Counted from the stretch's first letter, positions 1-8,287 are shown. The stretch is 63,336 nt of DNA from Methanothrix sp. (GCF_030055635.1 NZ_JASFYM010000006.1:29262-92597); one strand, 5' to 3'. A program made the numbers and translations. Notes: generated from the sequence alone by a model not told the origin.

Positions 1-40
1 TGTGAGTGGATATTTAGAGCGGAGTGCAGGAGATCCCCCT

Positions 41-835
41 TCAGGGGGCGCTCTCAAACCTCCTGACCAGCTCTTCCTTGATCCTCTTTATGGCCTCGAC
101 AGCAGGCCCGCCAACATCTACGGGCGCCTTTCCTGTGAGATCTGCCTCTATCAGATTCCTGTCGAATGGTATGGTCCCGAGAACAGGTATTCCCATCTCC
201 TCGAGCTTCTCCTTCACTATTCCGGGATCGTCGGTCTTGTTGATCACGGCAAGCAGGTTAGTTATTCCTATGTTCTCGCCCAGCCTCTTGATCCGCTCCA
301 CGGTCTCTATGGATCGCAGGCCGGGCTCTACAACCACTATCATCGCATCGACGCCTCTCGCGGTGCCCCTGCCGAGGTGCTCTATGCCAGCCTCCATGTC
401 GAGTATCACGACGTCCTTCTCCCTGGAGATGACATGCCTGAGAAGGGCCTTCAGGAACGCGCTTGCAGGACACATGCATCCGCTCCCGCCCGTCTCCAGG
501 GTGCCCATGACAGCGAACCTCACACCATCCGGACCCGTGCATCCGCATCTCTCTATCACATCATCCACCTTTGGGTTCATACGGTACATGCCCATCGGCA
601 TGCTCGCCCTCTCCTCGATGAGCTCCTTGTATTCGGTGATCGGCCTCGGATTCTTCTCTATCCCAAGAGCCGATCCCAGGTTCATGTCAGGGTCAGCGTC
701 TATCGCGAGAACCCTGTAGCCATCACGGGCGAAGAGACGCGCAAGCGTTCCGGCGAGAGTTGTCTTGCCAACACCACCCTTTCCTGAGACTGCGAGCTTT
801 ATGCGACGACCCCCAGAGTCTGAGTTTATATTCAC
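41..835 (-). CDS. cooC: CooC-like nickel-insertion ATPase (CO dehydrogenase maturation)
   Basis: A MinD/ParA-type P-loop ATPase that, in the CooC family, hydrolyses ATP to load nickel into the C-cluster of CO dehydrogenase in the cytoplasm. The deviant Walker A motif KGGVGKTT lies near the N-terminus, followed by a switch region (DADPDMNLGSALG), the CxC pair in GSGCMCPASA and the DMEAGIEHLGRG segment, all typical of CooC. The start is uncertain. A GTG at 835 is the only canonical choice after the TATA-rich stretch at 849-857. The family normally begins directly at the residues preceding KGGVGKTT, where the codon is ATA at 802 with GGGGG about 8 nt upstream. It is divergent from nrdJ. The likely client is the CooS at 32-34 kb or an acetyl-CoA decarbonylase outside the window. 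Confidence 0.85.
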   Translation of the reverse strand: MNINSDSGGRRIKLAVSGKGGVGKTTLAGTLARLFARDGYRVLAIDADPDMNLGSALGIEKNPRPITEYKELIEERASMPMGMYRMNPKVDDVIERCGCTGPDGVRFAVMGTLETGGSGCMCPASAFLKALLRHVISREKDVVILDMEAGIEHLGRGTARGVDAMIVVVEPGLRSIETVERIKRLGENIGITNLLAVINKTDDPGIVKEKLEEMGIPVLGTIPFDRNLIEADLTGKAPVDVGGPAVEAIKRIKEELVRRFESAP

Positions 836-848
836 GTAAAGGATAGAG

Positions 849-857
849 GTATATATC
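849..857. promoter_or_regulatory. Shared TATA-like element between cooC and nrdJ
   Basis: A symmetric GTATATATC stretch lies between two divergent genes. At the archaeal spacing of about 26 nt it would start nrdJ transcription near 877 and cooC transcription near 827. A second AT-rich box (TTTATATTC, 825-833) could serve a cooC transcript starting near 802. These are inferences from spacing only. Confidence 0.45.
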
Positions 858-878
858 GTTTGCACCGGGGGGAGCGAG

Positions 879-2912
879 CTGGTCGAGAAGATAATAAAGC
901 GGGACGGTAGAACGGTCGATTTCGATCCCTCAAGGATATCCAGGGCGATATCCAGGGCATTCGATGCGCTGGGTATCGTGGACGAGAGAACGCCCGTGGA
1001 GCTCGCCGGAAGGGTTGTGGCTATTGTTGACGAACGCTTCAGGGATAGAATACCGTCCGTGGAGGACGTCCAGGATATCGTCGAGGAGGTTTTGATAGAT
1101 GCCGGCTACGCTCAGGTCGCCAAGGCGTACATACTCTACAGGCAGAGGCGGTCTGAGATAAGGGAGGCGAAGCACTATCTTGGAGTTTCAGATGATCTCA
1201 AGCTCAGCGTCAACGCGGTCGAGGTTCTGAAGAAGAGGTATCTGAGAAGGGATGAGCTTGGGAATGTCATCGAGACCCCTGGGGAGATGTTCGAGCGTGT
1301 CGCCTCCGCGGTATCCGCTGTGGAAAGACGCTATGGTGGGGATGCTGATGGTTTCAGGAACAAGTTCCTCTCGATGATGAGATCTCTCAGCTTCCTCCCG
1401 AACTCCCCTACGCTTATGAACGCGGGCCTCCCCCTCGGCCAGCTCTCGGCATGCTTTGTGGTTCCCGTGGAGGACTCGATCTCCGGGATATTCGACGCTC
1501 TGAAGTACATGGCGCTCATACACCAGAGCGGTGGGGGGACCGGATTCAGCTTCTCCAGGCTCCGCCCGAAGGGGGATGTTGTGAGGAGCACGGGCGGGGT
1601 CGCAAGCGGCCCGGTATCGTTCATGCGCATATTCGACGCCGCGACAGAGGTCATAAAGCAGGGCGGGAGGAGACGGGGCGCGAACATGGGCGTCCTGAGG
1701 GTTGATCACCCTGATATAACAGAGTTCATCGCATGCAAGGATCGCGGCGGCATGGAGAACTTCAACATCTCTGTGGCGATCACAGATGTGTTCATGCGCG
1801 AGTGCGAGCGCGATGGCTCTGTGGAGCTGATAAACCCCAGGACCGGGGAGGCGACCGGTGAGATGAACGCCAGGGATCTGATGGTCATGATGGCGACGTA
1901 CGCATGGCGCCGCGGTGATCCCGGGGTGATATTCATAGACAGGATAAACGCGCTGCACCCTGTGCCTGGGCTCATAGAGGCGACGAATCCGTGTGGAGAG
2001 CAGCCGCTCCTGCCATTCGAGTCATGCAACCTGGGGTCTGTGAACCTGAGCAGGATGGTTGAGAGGGGCGAGATCTGCTGGGATAGACTTGAGGAGACCG
2101 TAAGGCTGGGGGTCAGGTTTCTCGACGATGTCATAGATGCGAACAGGTTCCCGCTGAAGCAGATAGAAGAGGCAACCCTCCGCACGAGAAAGATCGGGCT
2201 TGGGGTCATGGGGTTCGCCGAGATGCTGATCCAGATAGGTGTGTCGTATGCATCCCAGGATGCCCTCAGGATCGCGGAGGAGCTGATGGCTTTCATCACA
2301 AAAACAGCACGCGAGGAGTCGTGTGCTCTGGGGAGGGAACGGGGATCGTTCCCGCTCTTCGAAGAGTCCTCTTTGAAGAACTGGGATGCGATGAGGAACG
2401 CAACCGTAACCACTATCGCCCCCACAGGCACGATAAGCATAATCGCCGGCACATCCTCTGGCATAGAGCCGCTCTTCGCCGTGTCCTTTGTTCGCCATGT
2501 GCTCGAGGGGGCGAGGCTTATAGAGAGCTCGCCGCTCTTCGAGAGGATGGCAACTGAGAGGGGAATAATGACTCCGGCACTCAGAGCAGAGGTCGCGCGC
2601 AGGGGCTCGATACAGGATATTCCAGGTATTCCGGAGGAGCTGAAGGAGCTGTTCCTCACAGCCCTGGACATAAGCCCAGAGCAGCATGTCAGGATCCAGG
2701 CAGCCTTCCAGAAGCACACAGACAATGCGGTCTCGAAGACCGTGAACCTCCCGGAGAAGGCGTCTGTGAGCGATGTCATCAGGGTATACAGGCTGGCCTA
2801 CGAGCTGGGCTGCAAGGGAATCACCGTTTACAGGTACGGCTCCAGGGAGCAGGTCCTCTACCTCGGAGAGCCCGATGCTCTCGCGAACGGCTGCAGGTTC
2901 TGCGGTGGATGA
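879..2912 (+). CDS. nrdJ: Adenosylcobalamin-dependent (class II) ribonucleoside-diphosphate reductase
   Basis: Reduces ribonucleotides to deoxyribonucleotides using a cobalamin-generated thiyl radical. Counting from the GTG at 978, the frame shows the redox Cys in LSACFVVP (159), GGGTGFSFS (185-193), the active-site NPCGE with thiyl Cys 339 and acidic Glu, the second Cys in SCNLGSVNL, and APTGTISIIAG near 477. A C-terminal CRFC pair resembles the swinging thiol tail. No ATG, GTG or TTG precedes 978 in frame, yet the 33 codons upstream (879-977) encode an ATP-cone beginning VEKIIKRDGRTVDFD, so I place the start at CTG 879, preceded by GGGGGGAG. The enzyme is B12 dependent and oxygen independent, as expected for a methanogen. 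Confidence 0.93.
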   Translation: MVEKIIKRDGRTVDFDPSRISRAISRAFDALGIVDERTPVELAGRVVAIVDERFRDRIPSVEDVQDIVEEVLIDAGYAQVAKAYILYRQRRSEIREAKHYLGVSDDLKLSVNAVEVLKKRYLRRDELGNVIETPGEMFERVASAVSAVERRYGGDADGFRNKFLSMMRSLSFLPNSPTLMNAGLPLGQLSACFVVPVEDSISGIFDALKYMALIHQSGGGTGFSFSRLRPKGDVVRSTGGVASGPVSFMRIFDAATEVIKQGGRRRGANMGVLRVDHPDITEFIACKDRGGMENFNISVAITDVFMRECERDGSVELINPRTGEATGEMNARDLMVMMATYAWRRGDPGVIFIDRINALHPVPGLIEATNPCGEQPLLPFESCNLGSVNLSRMVERGEICWDRLEETVRLGVRFLDDVIDANRFPLKQIEEATLRTRKIGLGVMGFAEMLIQIGVSYASQDALRIAEELMAFITKTAREESCALGRERGSFPLFEESSLKNWDAMRNATVTTIAPTGTISIIAGTSSGIEPLFAVSFVRHVLEGARLIESSPLFERMATERGIMTPALRAEVARRGSIQDIPGIPEELKELFLTALDISPEQHVRIQAAFQKHTDNAVSKTVNLPEKASVSDVIRVYRLAYELGCKGITVYRYGSREQVLYLGEPDALANGCRFCGG

Positions 2913-2976
2913 TCGGCTGCCTATAGGTGATCTTCTTCCCGGACTGAAGACAGGAGTTCACAACTGCTGTCCTCCA

Positions 2977-4710
2977 TCATAATCCGAGATGCTTCATGAG
3001 CTCGCCGGCGCTCAGGGTGTTTATCACATCAGATGGCTCCAGCCATCCCCGGCGTGCGACCGTGACCCCGTAGCGCATGAAGCCCAGCTGCTCAGGCGAA
3101 TGCGCGTCTGTGCTGATCGCCATCTTCACCCCGATCTCCTTCGCTCGCCTCGCCCATTCGTCACTGAGATCCAGCCTCTCCGGATACGCATTTATCTCCA
3201 TGATCGTGTCTGTTCTCGCGGCTGTCTCCAGGATGAGATCCATGTCGACCTGGTACGGCTCCCTCCTCCCTATGATCCGACCGGTGGGGTGCGCGATTAT
3301 GTCGACGTGCTCGTTCTCCATCGCGGCCACGAGCCTGCTGTTGATCTCGCGCTCCTTCTGGCTCTGCGCCATGTGGATCGCAGCCACAACCACATCGCAC
3401 CTCTCCAGGATCTCATCTGCATAGTCCAAACTACCGTCCGCCCTTATGTCCACCTCTGTGCCGGCGAGTATCCTGAATCCCTCGAGCCGCTCGTTCATCC
3501 TGGATATCTCGTCTATCTTCTCCAGCATTCTCTTATCGGAGAGGCCTCCGGCTATCCCGACGCTCGGAGAGTGGTCTGTGATTGCTATGTACTCATATCC
3601 CAGCGATCTTGCGCGGGAGACCATATCCTCGATGGATCCGATGCCATCTGACCATGTGCTGTGCACATGGAGATCTCCTCTGATGCTGGATAGATCCACG
3701 AGATGTGGAAGTCTATTGGCAAGCGCCGCCTCAATCTCACCGCGATCCTCCCTCAGCTCAGGAGGGATGTACTGCATGCCCAGAGCTCTGTACACATCCT
3801 CCTCGCGATCGAAGAAGAGCTCCTCGCCGGTATCCAGCTTCTTGAGGGAGTACTCTGAGAGGGAGTAACCGCGCTGGAGCGCTATGCTGCGCAGCTTCAC
3901 GTTGTGCTCCTTGGAGCCTGTGAAGTACTGGAGCAGGGTTCCATAGGATCTCGGCTCGACGATCCTCAGATCGACCTGAACGGTGCCCTCGACGATGATG
4001 CTCGCCTTCGTCGGCCCCTGGCCTAGGATCTCATCAACCATCGGCATGCGAACGAACGCGGCTATTGCATCTGACGGCCTTGATGAGGTCGCCAGGATGT
4101 CTATATCCCCAACGGTCTCCTTTCCCCTCCGGAAGCTGCCGGCGACGGTGATGTTGCTAAGACCCTCGATGCCCCCAAGGTAGTGCATGATTCTGTCCAC
4201 GATGCGCGCAGCAACGCTGAGCGGTATTCTTGTGGATCGCCTCCTGTACCGCTCTATCGCCTTCAGGATGTTCGTCTCCTTCGTAGGGCCCATGCCGGGA
4301 AGCCTTCGGATTCTGTGCTGCCGCGCAGCAGCCTCCAGCTCGTCGATTGTCGACACACCAAGCTTCTCGTGGAGGAGCGCGACGGTCTTGGGACCAACAC
4401 CCTGAAGCTGGAGCAGCTCCTTCATTCCCTGTGGTGTGGAGGATACAAGATCGTCATACGCTTTTATGTGGCCTGTCGTGAGATACTCAGATATCTTCTC
4501 TGCTATCGCCTTCCCGATACCGGGTATTCTGTCAAGCTCACCGCGCCTCCAGACATCCTCTATGTCCTCCTTGAGGGACTCAATCGCCCTCGCTGCTTTG
4601 CTGTACGCTATCACCTTGAAGCGGTTCTCCCCCCTCAGCTCCAGCAGCTCCCCCATCTCATAGAGTATGGCCGCGATCTCCTTGTTTCTCACAGGATTAA
4701 AATTGTGCAA
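2977..4710 (-). CDS. polX: Family X DNA polymerase with PHP domain (PolX)
   Basis: A 577-residue PolX. Helix-hairpin-helix segments (RIPGIGKAIA at 61-70, LQGVGPKTV at 102-110) precede a nucleotidyltransferase palm with GSFRRGKETVGDIDIL (191-206), whose paired Asp residues bind the catalytic metals. The C-terminal PHP domain begins at DLHVHSTWSDG (346-356) and continues with ITDHS and HPTGRIIG motifs, consistent with a metal-dependent 3'-5' exonuclease or AP endonuclease. PolX proteins fill short gaps in base-excision repair. It is convergent with nrdJ with a 64-bp gap, has normal length, and shows no missing catalytic motif. The ATG at 4710 gives the expected N-terminus. Confidence 0.93.
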   Translation of the reverse strand: MHNFNPVRNKEIAAILYEMGELLELRGENRFKVIAYSKAARAIESLKEDIEDVWRRGELDRIPGIGKAIAEKISEYLTTGHIKAYDDLVSSTPQGMKELLQLQGVGPKTVALLHEKLGVSTIDELEAAARQHRIRRLPGMGPTKETNILKAIERYRRRSTRIPLSVAARIVDRIMHYLGGIEGLSNITVAGSFRRGKETVGDIDILATSSRPSDAIAAFVRMPMVDEILGQGPTKASIIVEGTVQVDLRIVEPRSYGTLLQYFTGSKEHNVKLRSIALQRGYSLSEYSLKKLDTGEELFFDREEDVYRALGMQYIPPELREDRGEIEAALANRLPHLVDLSSIRGDLHVHSTWSDGIGSIEDMVSRARSLGYEYIAITDHSPSVGIAGGLSDKRMLEKIDEISRMNERLEGFRILAGTEVDIRADGSLDYADEILERCDVVVAAIHMAQSQKEREINSRLVAAMENEHVDIIAHPTGRIIGRREPYQVDMDLILETAARTDTIMEINAYPERLDLSDEWARRAKEIGVKMAISTDAHSPEQLGFMRYGVTVARRGWLEPSDVINTLSAGELMKHLGL

Positions 4711-4858
4711 GGTGGTATAACAAACTTGGCCATGTGTGCGGCCACACGCGGGATCTGGGACAGATCCACGCTGAGCGTAGAACTACATAACAGCGCTGGT
4801 TCTCAGCGCGATGCTCTTTGATACTCTCTTCCTGGAATTTCAGGAGCAGAACTTCAGC

Positions 4859-5320
4859 TCATCTCAGCTTGTCCAGTGCCGAGCACGATGGATATCCGCC
4901 CTGCGACTGTACTGGCGTTATCATAACGTTGGACGTCGCGATGGCGCTTCCGCCCCGGCCCATGTTGATCGCTATCACGGTGATCTTGTCCAGGGAGATG
5001 TCCATGTAGTTTATCCTGGGCGCGCTCTCCGCGATCTCACCGCCGTATGAGAGATCCCTCTCCATATTCGAGTTCATTGCAACAAGATCTCCGCTGCTGG
5101 AAGGCGCGAGCCTGGCGAAGGACGCACTTGGAATCTCAGGGACATCAGACTGCATGAGGCTTAAATTGCTGGATTTCCGGAGAAAATCCTGATGGAAAGC
5201 CCTAACGTCCTCTATGGAGAGGCTCTGCATGCTCTCCTGTGCTGATGCGTTTGCGAGAAAAATCAGTGCAACACCCGTCAGCAGAACAAGAACGCTGACG
5301 GGCGGTTGCATATCGTTCAT
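4859..5320 (-). CDS. Hypothetical secreted protein (153 aa)
   Basis: Family not recognised. A hydrophobic stretch at residues 8-27 (VSVLVLLTGVALIFLANASA) followed by QESM is a plausible signal peptide with an ASA-type cleavage site. The mature part is polar, has no Cys pair besides one near the end and no recognisable catalytic motif. RBS AGAAGG precedes the ATG. It lies 21 bp downstream of another secreted protein gene on the same strand and is almost certainly co-transcribed with it, so the pair may form a surface or extracellular unit. Confidence 0.7.
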   Translation of the reverse strand: MNDMQPPVSVLVLLTGVALIFLANASAQESMQSLSIEDVRAFHQDFLRKSSNLSLMQSDVPEIPSASFARLAPSSSGDLVAMNSNMERDLSYGGEIAESAPRINYMDISLDKITVIAINMGRGGSAIATSNVMITPVQSQGGYPSCSALDKLR

Positions 5321-5341
5321 AACCTTCTGCTACTCCCCTGT

Positions 5342-5779
5342 TCACTTCTGCTGGTCGGTTATTGTGACTGTGTTTGTGGCCCTGCTGCCAGCACCAGCGC
5401 CGAGGGCAATCTGCTGTGGGAGTCCGATCCTCTGGAGATTGATCGTCGGTGTGGCGTTACAATCACAGACATCACAGCAGGCGTTTGCATCCTGGCTCTT
5501 CGTCACGGTCTTTGTATTTGCTGCAACTGCACCGAACGCCGCAACCGCCACATCAGGTCCGGCTGCGGAGTAGATATCATTGTAGTTGTAGTTCTGTCCT
5601 GGAATGACCGGGAACGCGAAGCCAGCGCCGCCCGCGGAGTAAACTCCATTGGCAGCTATGAACGCCGTCTGAGATGTGCCCATCCCAGCCATCGGGGCAA
5701 AGTCCTGGGCCATGGCAGTGGTCAACAGCGCCAGTGTCACAGCCAGCAATATCGCTCCTTTCATGCTTTTTTTCACCAC
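5342..5779 (-). CDS. Hypothetical secreted protein with CCDVCDC cluster (145 aa)
   Basis: Family not recognised. The N-terminus (MVKKSMKGAILLAVTLALL, then TTAMAQ) is a clear Sec signal peptide. The mature protein is rich in Ala, Gly and Asn and carries a four-Cys cluster CCDVCDC around residue 101-107, which could bind a metal or form disulfides. It is the first gene of a two-gene secreted-protein operon with the gene at 4859-5320. A strong TATA box lies about 45 bp upstream of the ATG, which suggests substantial expression. Function unknown. Confidence 0.72.
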   Translation of the reverse strand: MVKKSMKGAILLAVTLALLTTAMAQDFAPMAGMGTSQTAFIAANGVYSAGGAGFAFPVIPGQNYNYNDIYSAAGPDVAVAAFGAVAANTKTVTKSQDANACCDVCDCNATPTINLQRIGLPQQIALGAGAGSRATNTVTITDQQK

Positions 5780-5816
5780 CCATACATCCTTTAGATGTAA
5801 GAGTTAGTCTACTTGG

Positions 5817-5832
5817 AATTATTTATATTTTT
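5817..5832 (-). promoter_or_regulatory. TATA box of the two-gene secreted-protein operon
   Basis: On the minus strand this reads AAAAAATATAAATAATT-like, centred near 5826. The expected start of transcription is near 5800, leaving a leader of about 20 nt before the ATG at 5779. Confidence 0.55.
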
Positions 5833-6212
5833 TGGTAACTTTCTTAAGTCCAGGTTATATATTCTAACAAAGATATCAAACGAATCTAACCACATGCCGG
5901 CAATTAAATCTGATTAATACCGGTGTATTGGACATATACCAGGACCAGATATCTCAAAAATGGTCCGTGTCGCGATACAAACAATCTTATACTATCATAA
6001 TATAATATTCTAAACTGAACAGCAAAGCTAATTCTGTTTGTTGAAGGAAAGTACCTGCGCAGCTAAAAGGCGCAAACCTCTGGAGCAATGCTGTCAATTA
6101 CCCTTCAGTGCTACCCATCCGCTCTTCTACTATGCACTCTTAGGGTATAAACTTTCCGAAAATGATGCTGAACGCCGGAAAAGCGCGGAGAATCCGCGTC
6201 TGGCTGAATAAA
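5833..6212. other. AT-rich intergenic region
   Basis: About 380 bp with lower GC than its surroundings and no convincing reading frame. It holds the upstream region of the secreted-protein operon and the 3' flank of the tRNA. I see no clear hairpin or RNA gene. Confidence 0.5.
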
Positions 6213-6306
6213 GCCGCCGATGGGATTCGAACCCATGAACTGCTGATATACCGGAGCCTGAGGCTCATACGAATCAGCCGCTCTAACCGGGCTAAGCCAC
6301 GGCGGC
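6213..6306 (-). tRNA. tRNA-Thr (anticodon CGU) with a 20-nt intron
   Basis: Acceptor arms GCCGCCG and CGGCGGC pair perfectly, and the T arm contains GGGTTCGAATCCC. The anticodon stem GCTGA/TCAGC brackets loop bases TT-CGT-A, giving anticodon CGT, if 6248-6267 is removed as an intron at the canonical 37/38 position. The intron itself folds as GAGCC-TCA-GGCTC. The discriminator base is T and the first pairs are G1-C72 and C2-G71, which fits archaeal tRNA-Thr identity. No CCA is encoded. Read without an intron it would need a long variable arm, but its D arm (AGCCCGGTTAGAGC) is not of the Leu/Ser type. Confidence 0.85.
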
Positions 6307-6402
6307 ACAGGATGGTGTTGAGGAGGATCCTGATTTAAGCGTTACGATCAAGCGTTGCGATCTACGAAGGGGGCCTGTCTGAATAAAACCCAGAGGATCA
6401 TC

Positions 6403-6499
6403 CAGGTGAATTAGCGGAATATTGAGAATGGCGAAAGGGAAGCTTCAACGGTACCGGAAATCCGGACCAATCCAGCTTTCCGATAATTCGCGGAGATGA
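6403..6499 (+). repeat. Dispersed repeat, copy 1 (second copy at 49994-50079)
   Basis: Begins with CAGGTGAATTAG and ends with TCCAGCTTTCCGATAATTC plus GC(G/A)GAGATGA; both end blocks recur at 49994-50079 with a different, shorter centre (86 against 97 bp). It directly precedes a tnpB tail remnant, so it is probably transposon-derived. Confidence 0.5.
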
Positions 6500-6757
6500 G
6501 CCAGCCGGTTCACTAAGTGGCTACTTATAGTAGCCATTGCGTCTACGATGGCAGATGCACCTGCAGGGCTGCGAGAGCAGGCCGTCGAGCTGGTTGATGC
6601 CAGGTATAAGTGGCTACTTATGGCAGTCGCTGCCTCTACGTCAGTAGAAGCATACTGGATGAACCAGATCGATGAAACCTTCGACTGCGTCGAGAGGCTT
6701 CGACAGAGTCGAAGCAAATCGAAGCGCGGGAGGGTGGAAGTCACGCCAACAACTTAA
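6500..6757 (+). pseudogene. Decayed 3' end of an IS605-type tnpB
   Basis: The plus-strand frame ends with AASTSVEAYW then DETFDCVERLRQSRSKSKR (about 6630-6725). It closely matches the tail of the tnpB remnant at 40115-40560 (STPVGAHW then DCVERLRQHRSSSKR). No start, RuvC or zinc-finger region is left. Two imperfect copies of GTGGCTACTTAT followed by CTCTACG lie in tandem here (near 6510 and 6605). The palindromic CTTCGAC/GTCGAAG segments near 6675-6725 are where a tnpB-associated guide RNA would be encoded in an intact element. Confidence 0.5.
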
Positions 6758-6814
6758 AATGCGATCCCGACACAGAGAGTGTGGAGCTCCGAAGGTGCTC
6801 ATTTCAGGTAAGAG

Positions 6815-7156
6815 GTGAGTCAGTTGCCTCCTGTCAACAAGGCGATAGTCTTCCTGGGGCCTGAGGACTGCTACGGCCCGTGTGGCTGCGGGATGGACAT
6901 GGCCATTCTGCCCGTGCTCGTGCCAAAGGACTGGTACCTTGAGGAGTGCCCTCCTGAGGTGGCGAACGATTTCTTCTGCATGGGTGAGGACTTCAGAAGG
7001 ATAAGTGGCTTCACAATAAACAATGTCTTTGAATATGAGATGAACGGAGTCGAGTACTTTGCGAACTTCTCATGCTGCAGGGAGTGCGCAGAGCGCGCGG
7101 TGAACCAGGGATATGCCATCTGGGCTGACAGGGATTACCCGATGTCTCTGAGGTGA
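6815..7156 (+). CDS. Cysteine-rich hypothetical protein (113 aa)
   Basis: Family not recognised. The protein has CYGPCGCGMDM near residues 19-29 and CCRECAERA near 87-95, an arrangement suited to binding a metal or Fe-S cluster. There is no signal peptide. It starts at GTG 6815 after the purine-rich GGTAAGAGG. The downstream glutaredoxin-like gene overlaps its stop by four bases, so the two are translationally coupled and may act together in thiol or metal handling. This functional link is inference. Confidence 0.65.
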   Translation: MSQLPPVNKAIVFLGPEDCYGPCGCGMDMAILPVLVPKDWYLEECPPEVANDFFCMGEDFRRISGFTINNVFEYEMNGVEYFANFSCCRECAERAVNQGYAIWADRDYPMSLR

Positions 7157-7398
7157 GGTGCTTGGCATGCAGGATCTACACAACGCCTGATTGCCCGAGA
7201 TGTGAACAGCTGAAGGCGTTTCTTGAGAGCAGGGGCGTGAGCTTCGAGGTTGTCGACATGACAACAGCCGAGGCTCTCACAGAGCTCAGGGTCAACGGAG
7301 TGTTCACGATGTCAGCGCCTGTGCTGGAGATGAACGGCAGGTTCTACACAACAGGAGACCTCTTCGATGGGGATCGGCTCAGGGAGCTGAAGCTCTAG
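7153..7398 (+). CDS. Glutaredoxin/NrdH-like thiol-disulfide protein
   Basis: A 78-81 residue thioredoxin-fold protein with active site CPRC in YTTPDCPRCEQLK, the cis-Pro region MSAPVLEMNG and a GDLFDG turn, the normal size for small archaeal glutaredoxins. Members reduce disulfides, for example in ribonucleotide reductase. The frame opens at GTG 7153, which overlaps the upstream stop; TTG at 7162 would give a more usual N-terminus (MACRIYTTPDC). It is convergent with the ACT-domain gene, sharing four bases with it. Confidence 0.82.
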   Translation: MRCLACRIYTTPDCPRCEQLKAFLESRGVSFEVVDMTTAEALTELRVNGVFTMSAPVLEMNGRFYTTGDLFDGDRLRELKL

Positions 7399-8075
7399 AA
7401 CTCCATGCCCCTCACCCTGTTTATATCGAACACCGCCGTCTTGGCGACGTGCATGACCGCGAAGGTCCCTGCCTGAATCGGGTCTGTGACGACGAGGTCT
7501 GCCTGCTTGGGAACTGTGCCCGCCATCTTCAGGGCTATGACGGGTATACCCTCCTTCTGGAGCTTCGCCACCTCCTCTGTTATGCGCCCGCCCATCAGAG
7601 CGCCTGCCAGAATCAGTATTGAGGCTCTGTGAAGCCGGCTCACAGCGCTCACGGCATCAGCGATCGCATCCTCTCCCACAAGCGGGATCGTGTCGACGCT
7701 TATCCTCTCCCCACGCAGGTTGTGCCTGTCGGCCTCGCTGACCGCTCCGACAGCAGCCTGGGCGACCTGGGCGCCTCCACCTATGATTATGACCCTCGAG
7801 CCGTAGATCTGGTTGAATGAGGGATGCACTGTGACTTCATAGACCATTGGCATCGATCTGAGTGCCTCAACCACTCCCTCGACACCACCACGCACATCCC
7901 CCTCGATCTCCATGTAAACAGTCCCCTTCCCCCTGTTCACGCCCCTGTCCAGGACGAACTGCTGGGTGTAGACGATGTTGCCGCCGTGCTCCGCCACCAC
8001 GCCCGCTATATCGCGCAGCATCCCGGGCCTGTCCTCGCATATTATGTTTATCGCAAAGCTCGTCTTATCCCCCAT
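7395..8075 (-). CDS. ACT-domain regulatory protein (DUF5612-like)
   Basis: The N-terminal 75 residues form an ACT domain (INIICEDRPGMLRDIAGVVAEHGGNI), a ligand-binding fold usually tuned to amino acids. The remaining 150 residues contain GSRVIIIGGGAQVAQAA and ILILAGALMGG and match the archaeal ACT-plus-DUF5612 architecture as I remember it. There are no catalytic residues I can name, so it is probably a sensor. The ATG at 8075 is followed by a standard N-terminus. It stands alone, convergent with the glutaredoxin gene. Confidence 0.75.
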   Translation of the reverse strand: MGDKTSFAINIICEDRPGMLRDIAGVVAEHGGNIVYTQQFVLDRGVNRGKGTVYMEIEGDVRGGVEGVVEALRSMPMVYEVTVHPSFNQIYGSRVIIIGGGAQVAQAAVGAVSEADRHNLRGERISVDTIPLVGEDAIADAVSAVSRLHRASILILAGALMGGRITEEVAKLQKEGIPVIALKMAGTVPKQADLVVTDPIQAGTFAVMHVAKTAVFDINRVRGMEF

Positions 8076-8230
8076 TATCTCAGACCTCCATCAGACCTCA
8101 GTGTGATAAGCACCAGATGAATCTTTAGATCATTCACCTCTGAAAAGGCTCGTTGCAGCCCATGTGCCTGGCAACCATGCGCCCCTTCACTACTGTGTCC
8201 GCTGAAAGGCATCCTGAAAGGAGGTCATTC

Positions 8231-8241
8231 ATCTATATACT
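8231..8241 (+). promoter_or_regulatory. TATA box upstream of pstC
   Basis: ATCTATATACT would place transcription start near 8260, about 28 nt before the pstC ATG at 8288. It supports that start over the longer open frame beginning at 8153. Confidence 0.45.
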
Positions 8242-8287
8242 GAATATAGATAAGGTCTTTATGCTGCACATCGATCTCTGGGGTTGT

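Noticed and set aside
2-787. Long plus-strand open frame opposite cooC
   Set aside because: It is the antisense shadow of a clear CooC gene; its peptide has no family similarity and the codon bias follows the opposite strand.
1706-2779. 357-codon minus-strand frame inside nrdJ
   Set aside because: Long antisense frames are common at this GC content; the nrdJ frame has all catalytic motifs while this one has none.
6548-6757. Separate 69-residue protein-coding gene
   Set aside because: Its C-terminal half matches the TnpB tail at 40.2 kb and nothing upstream supports a gene; treated as transposon remnant.
6403-6760. CRISPR array, suggested by repeated short motifs near 6.5 kb
   Set aside because: Only two to three imperfect repeats with unequal spacing and coding similarity to TnpB; no array in the window and no cas genes.
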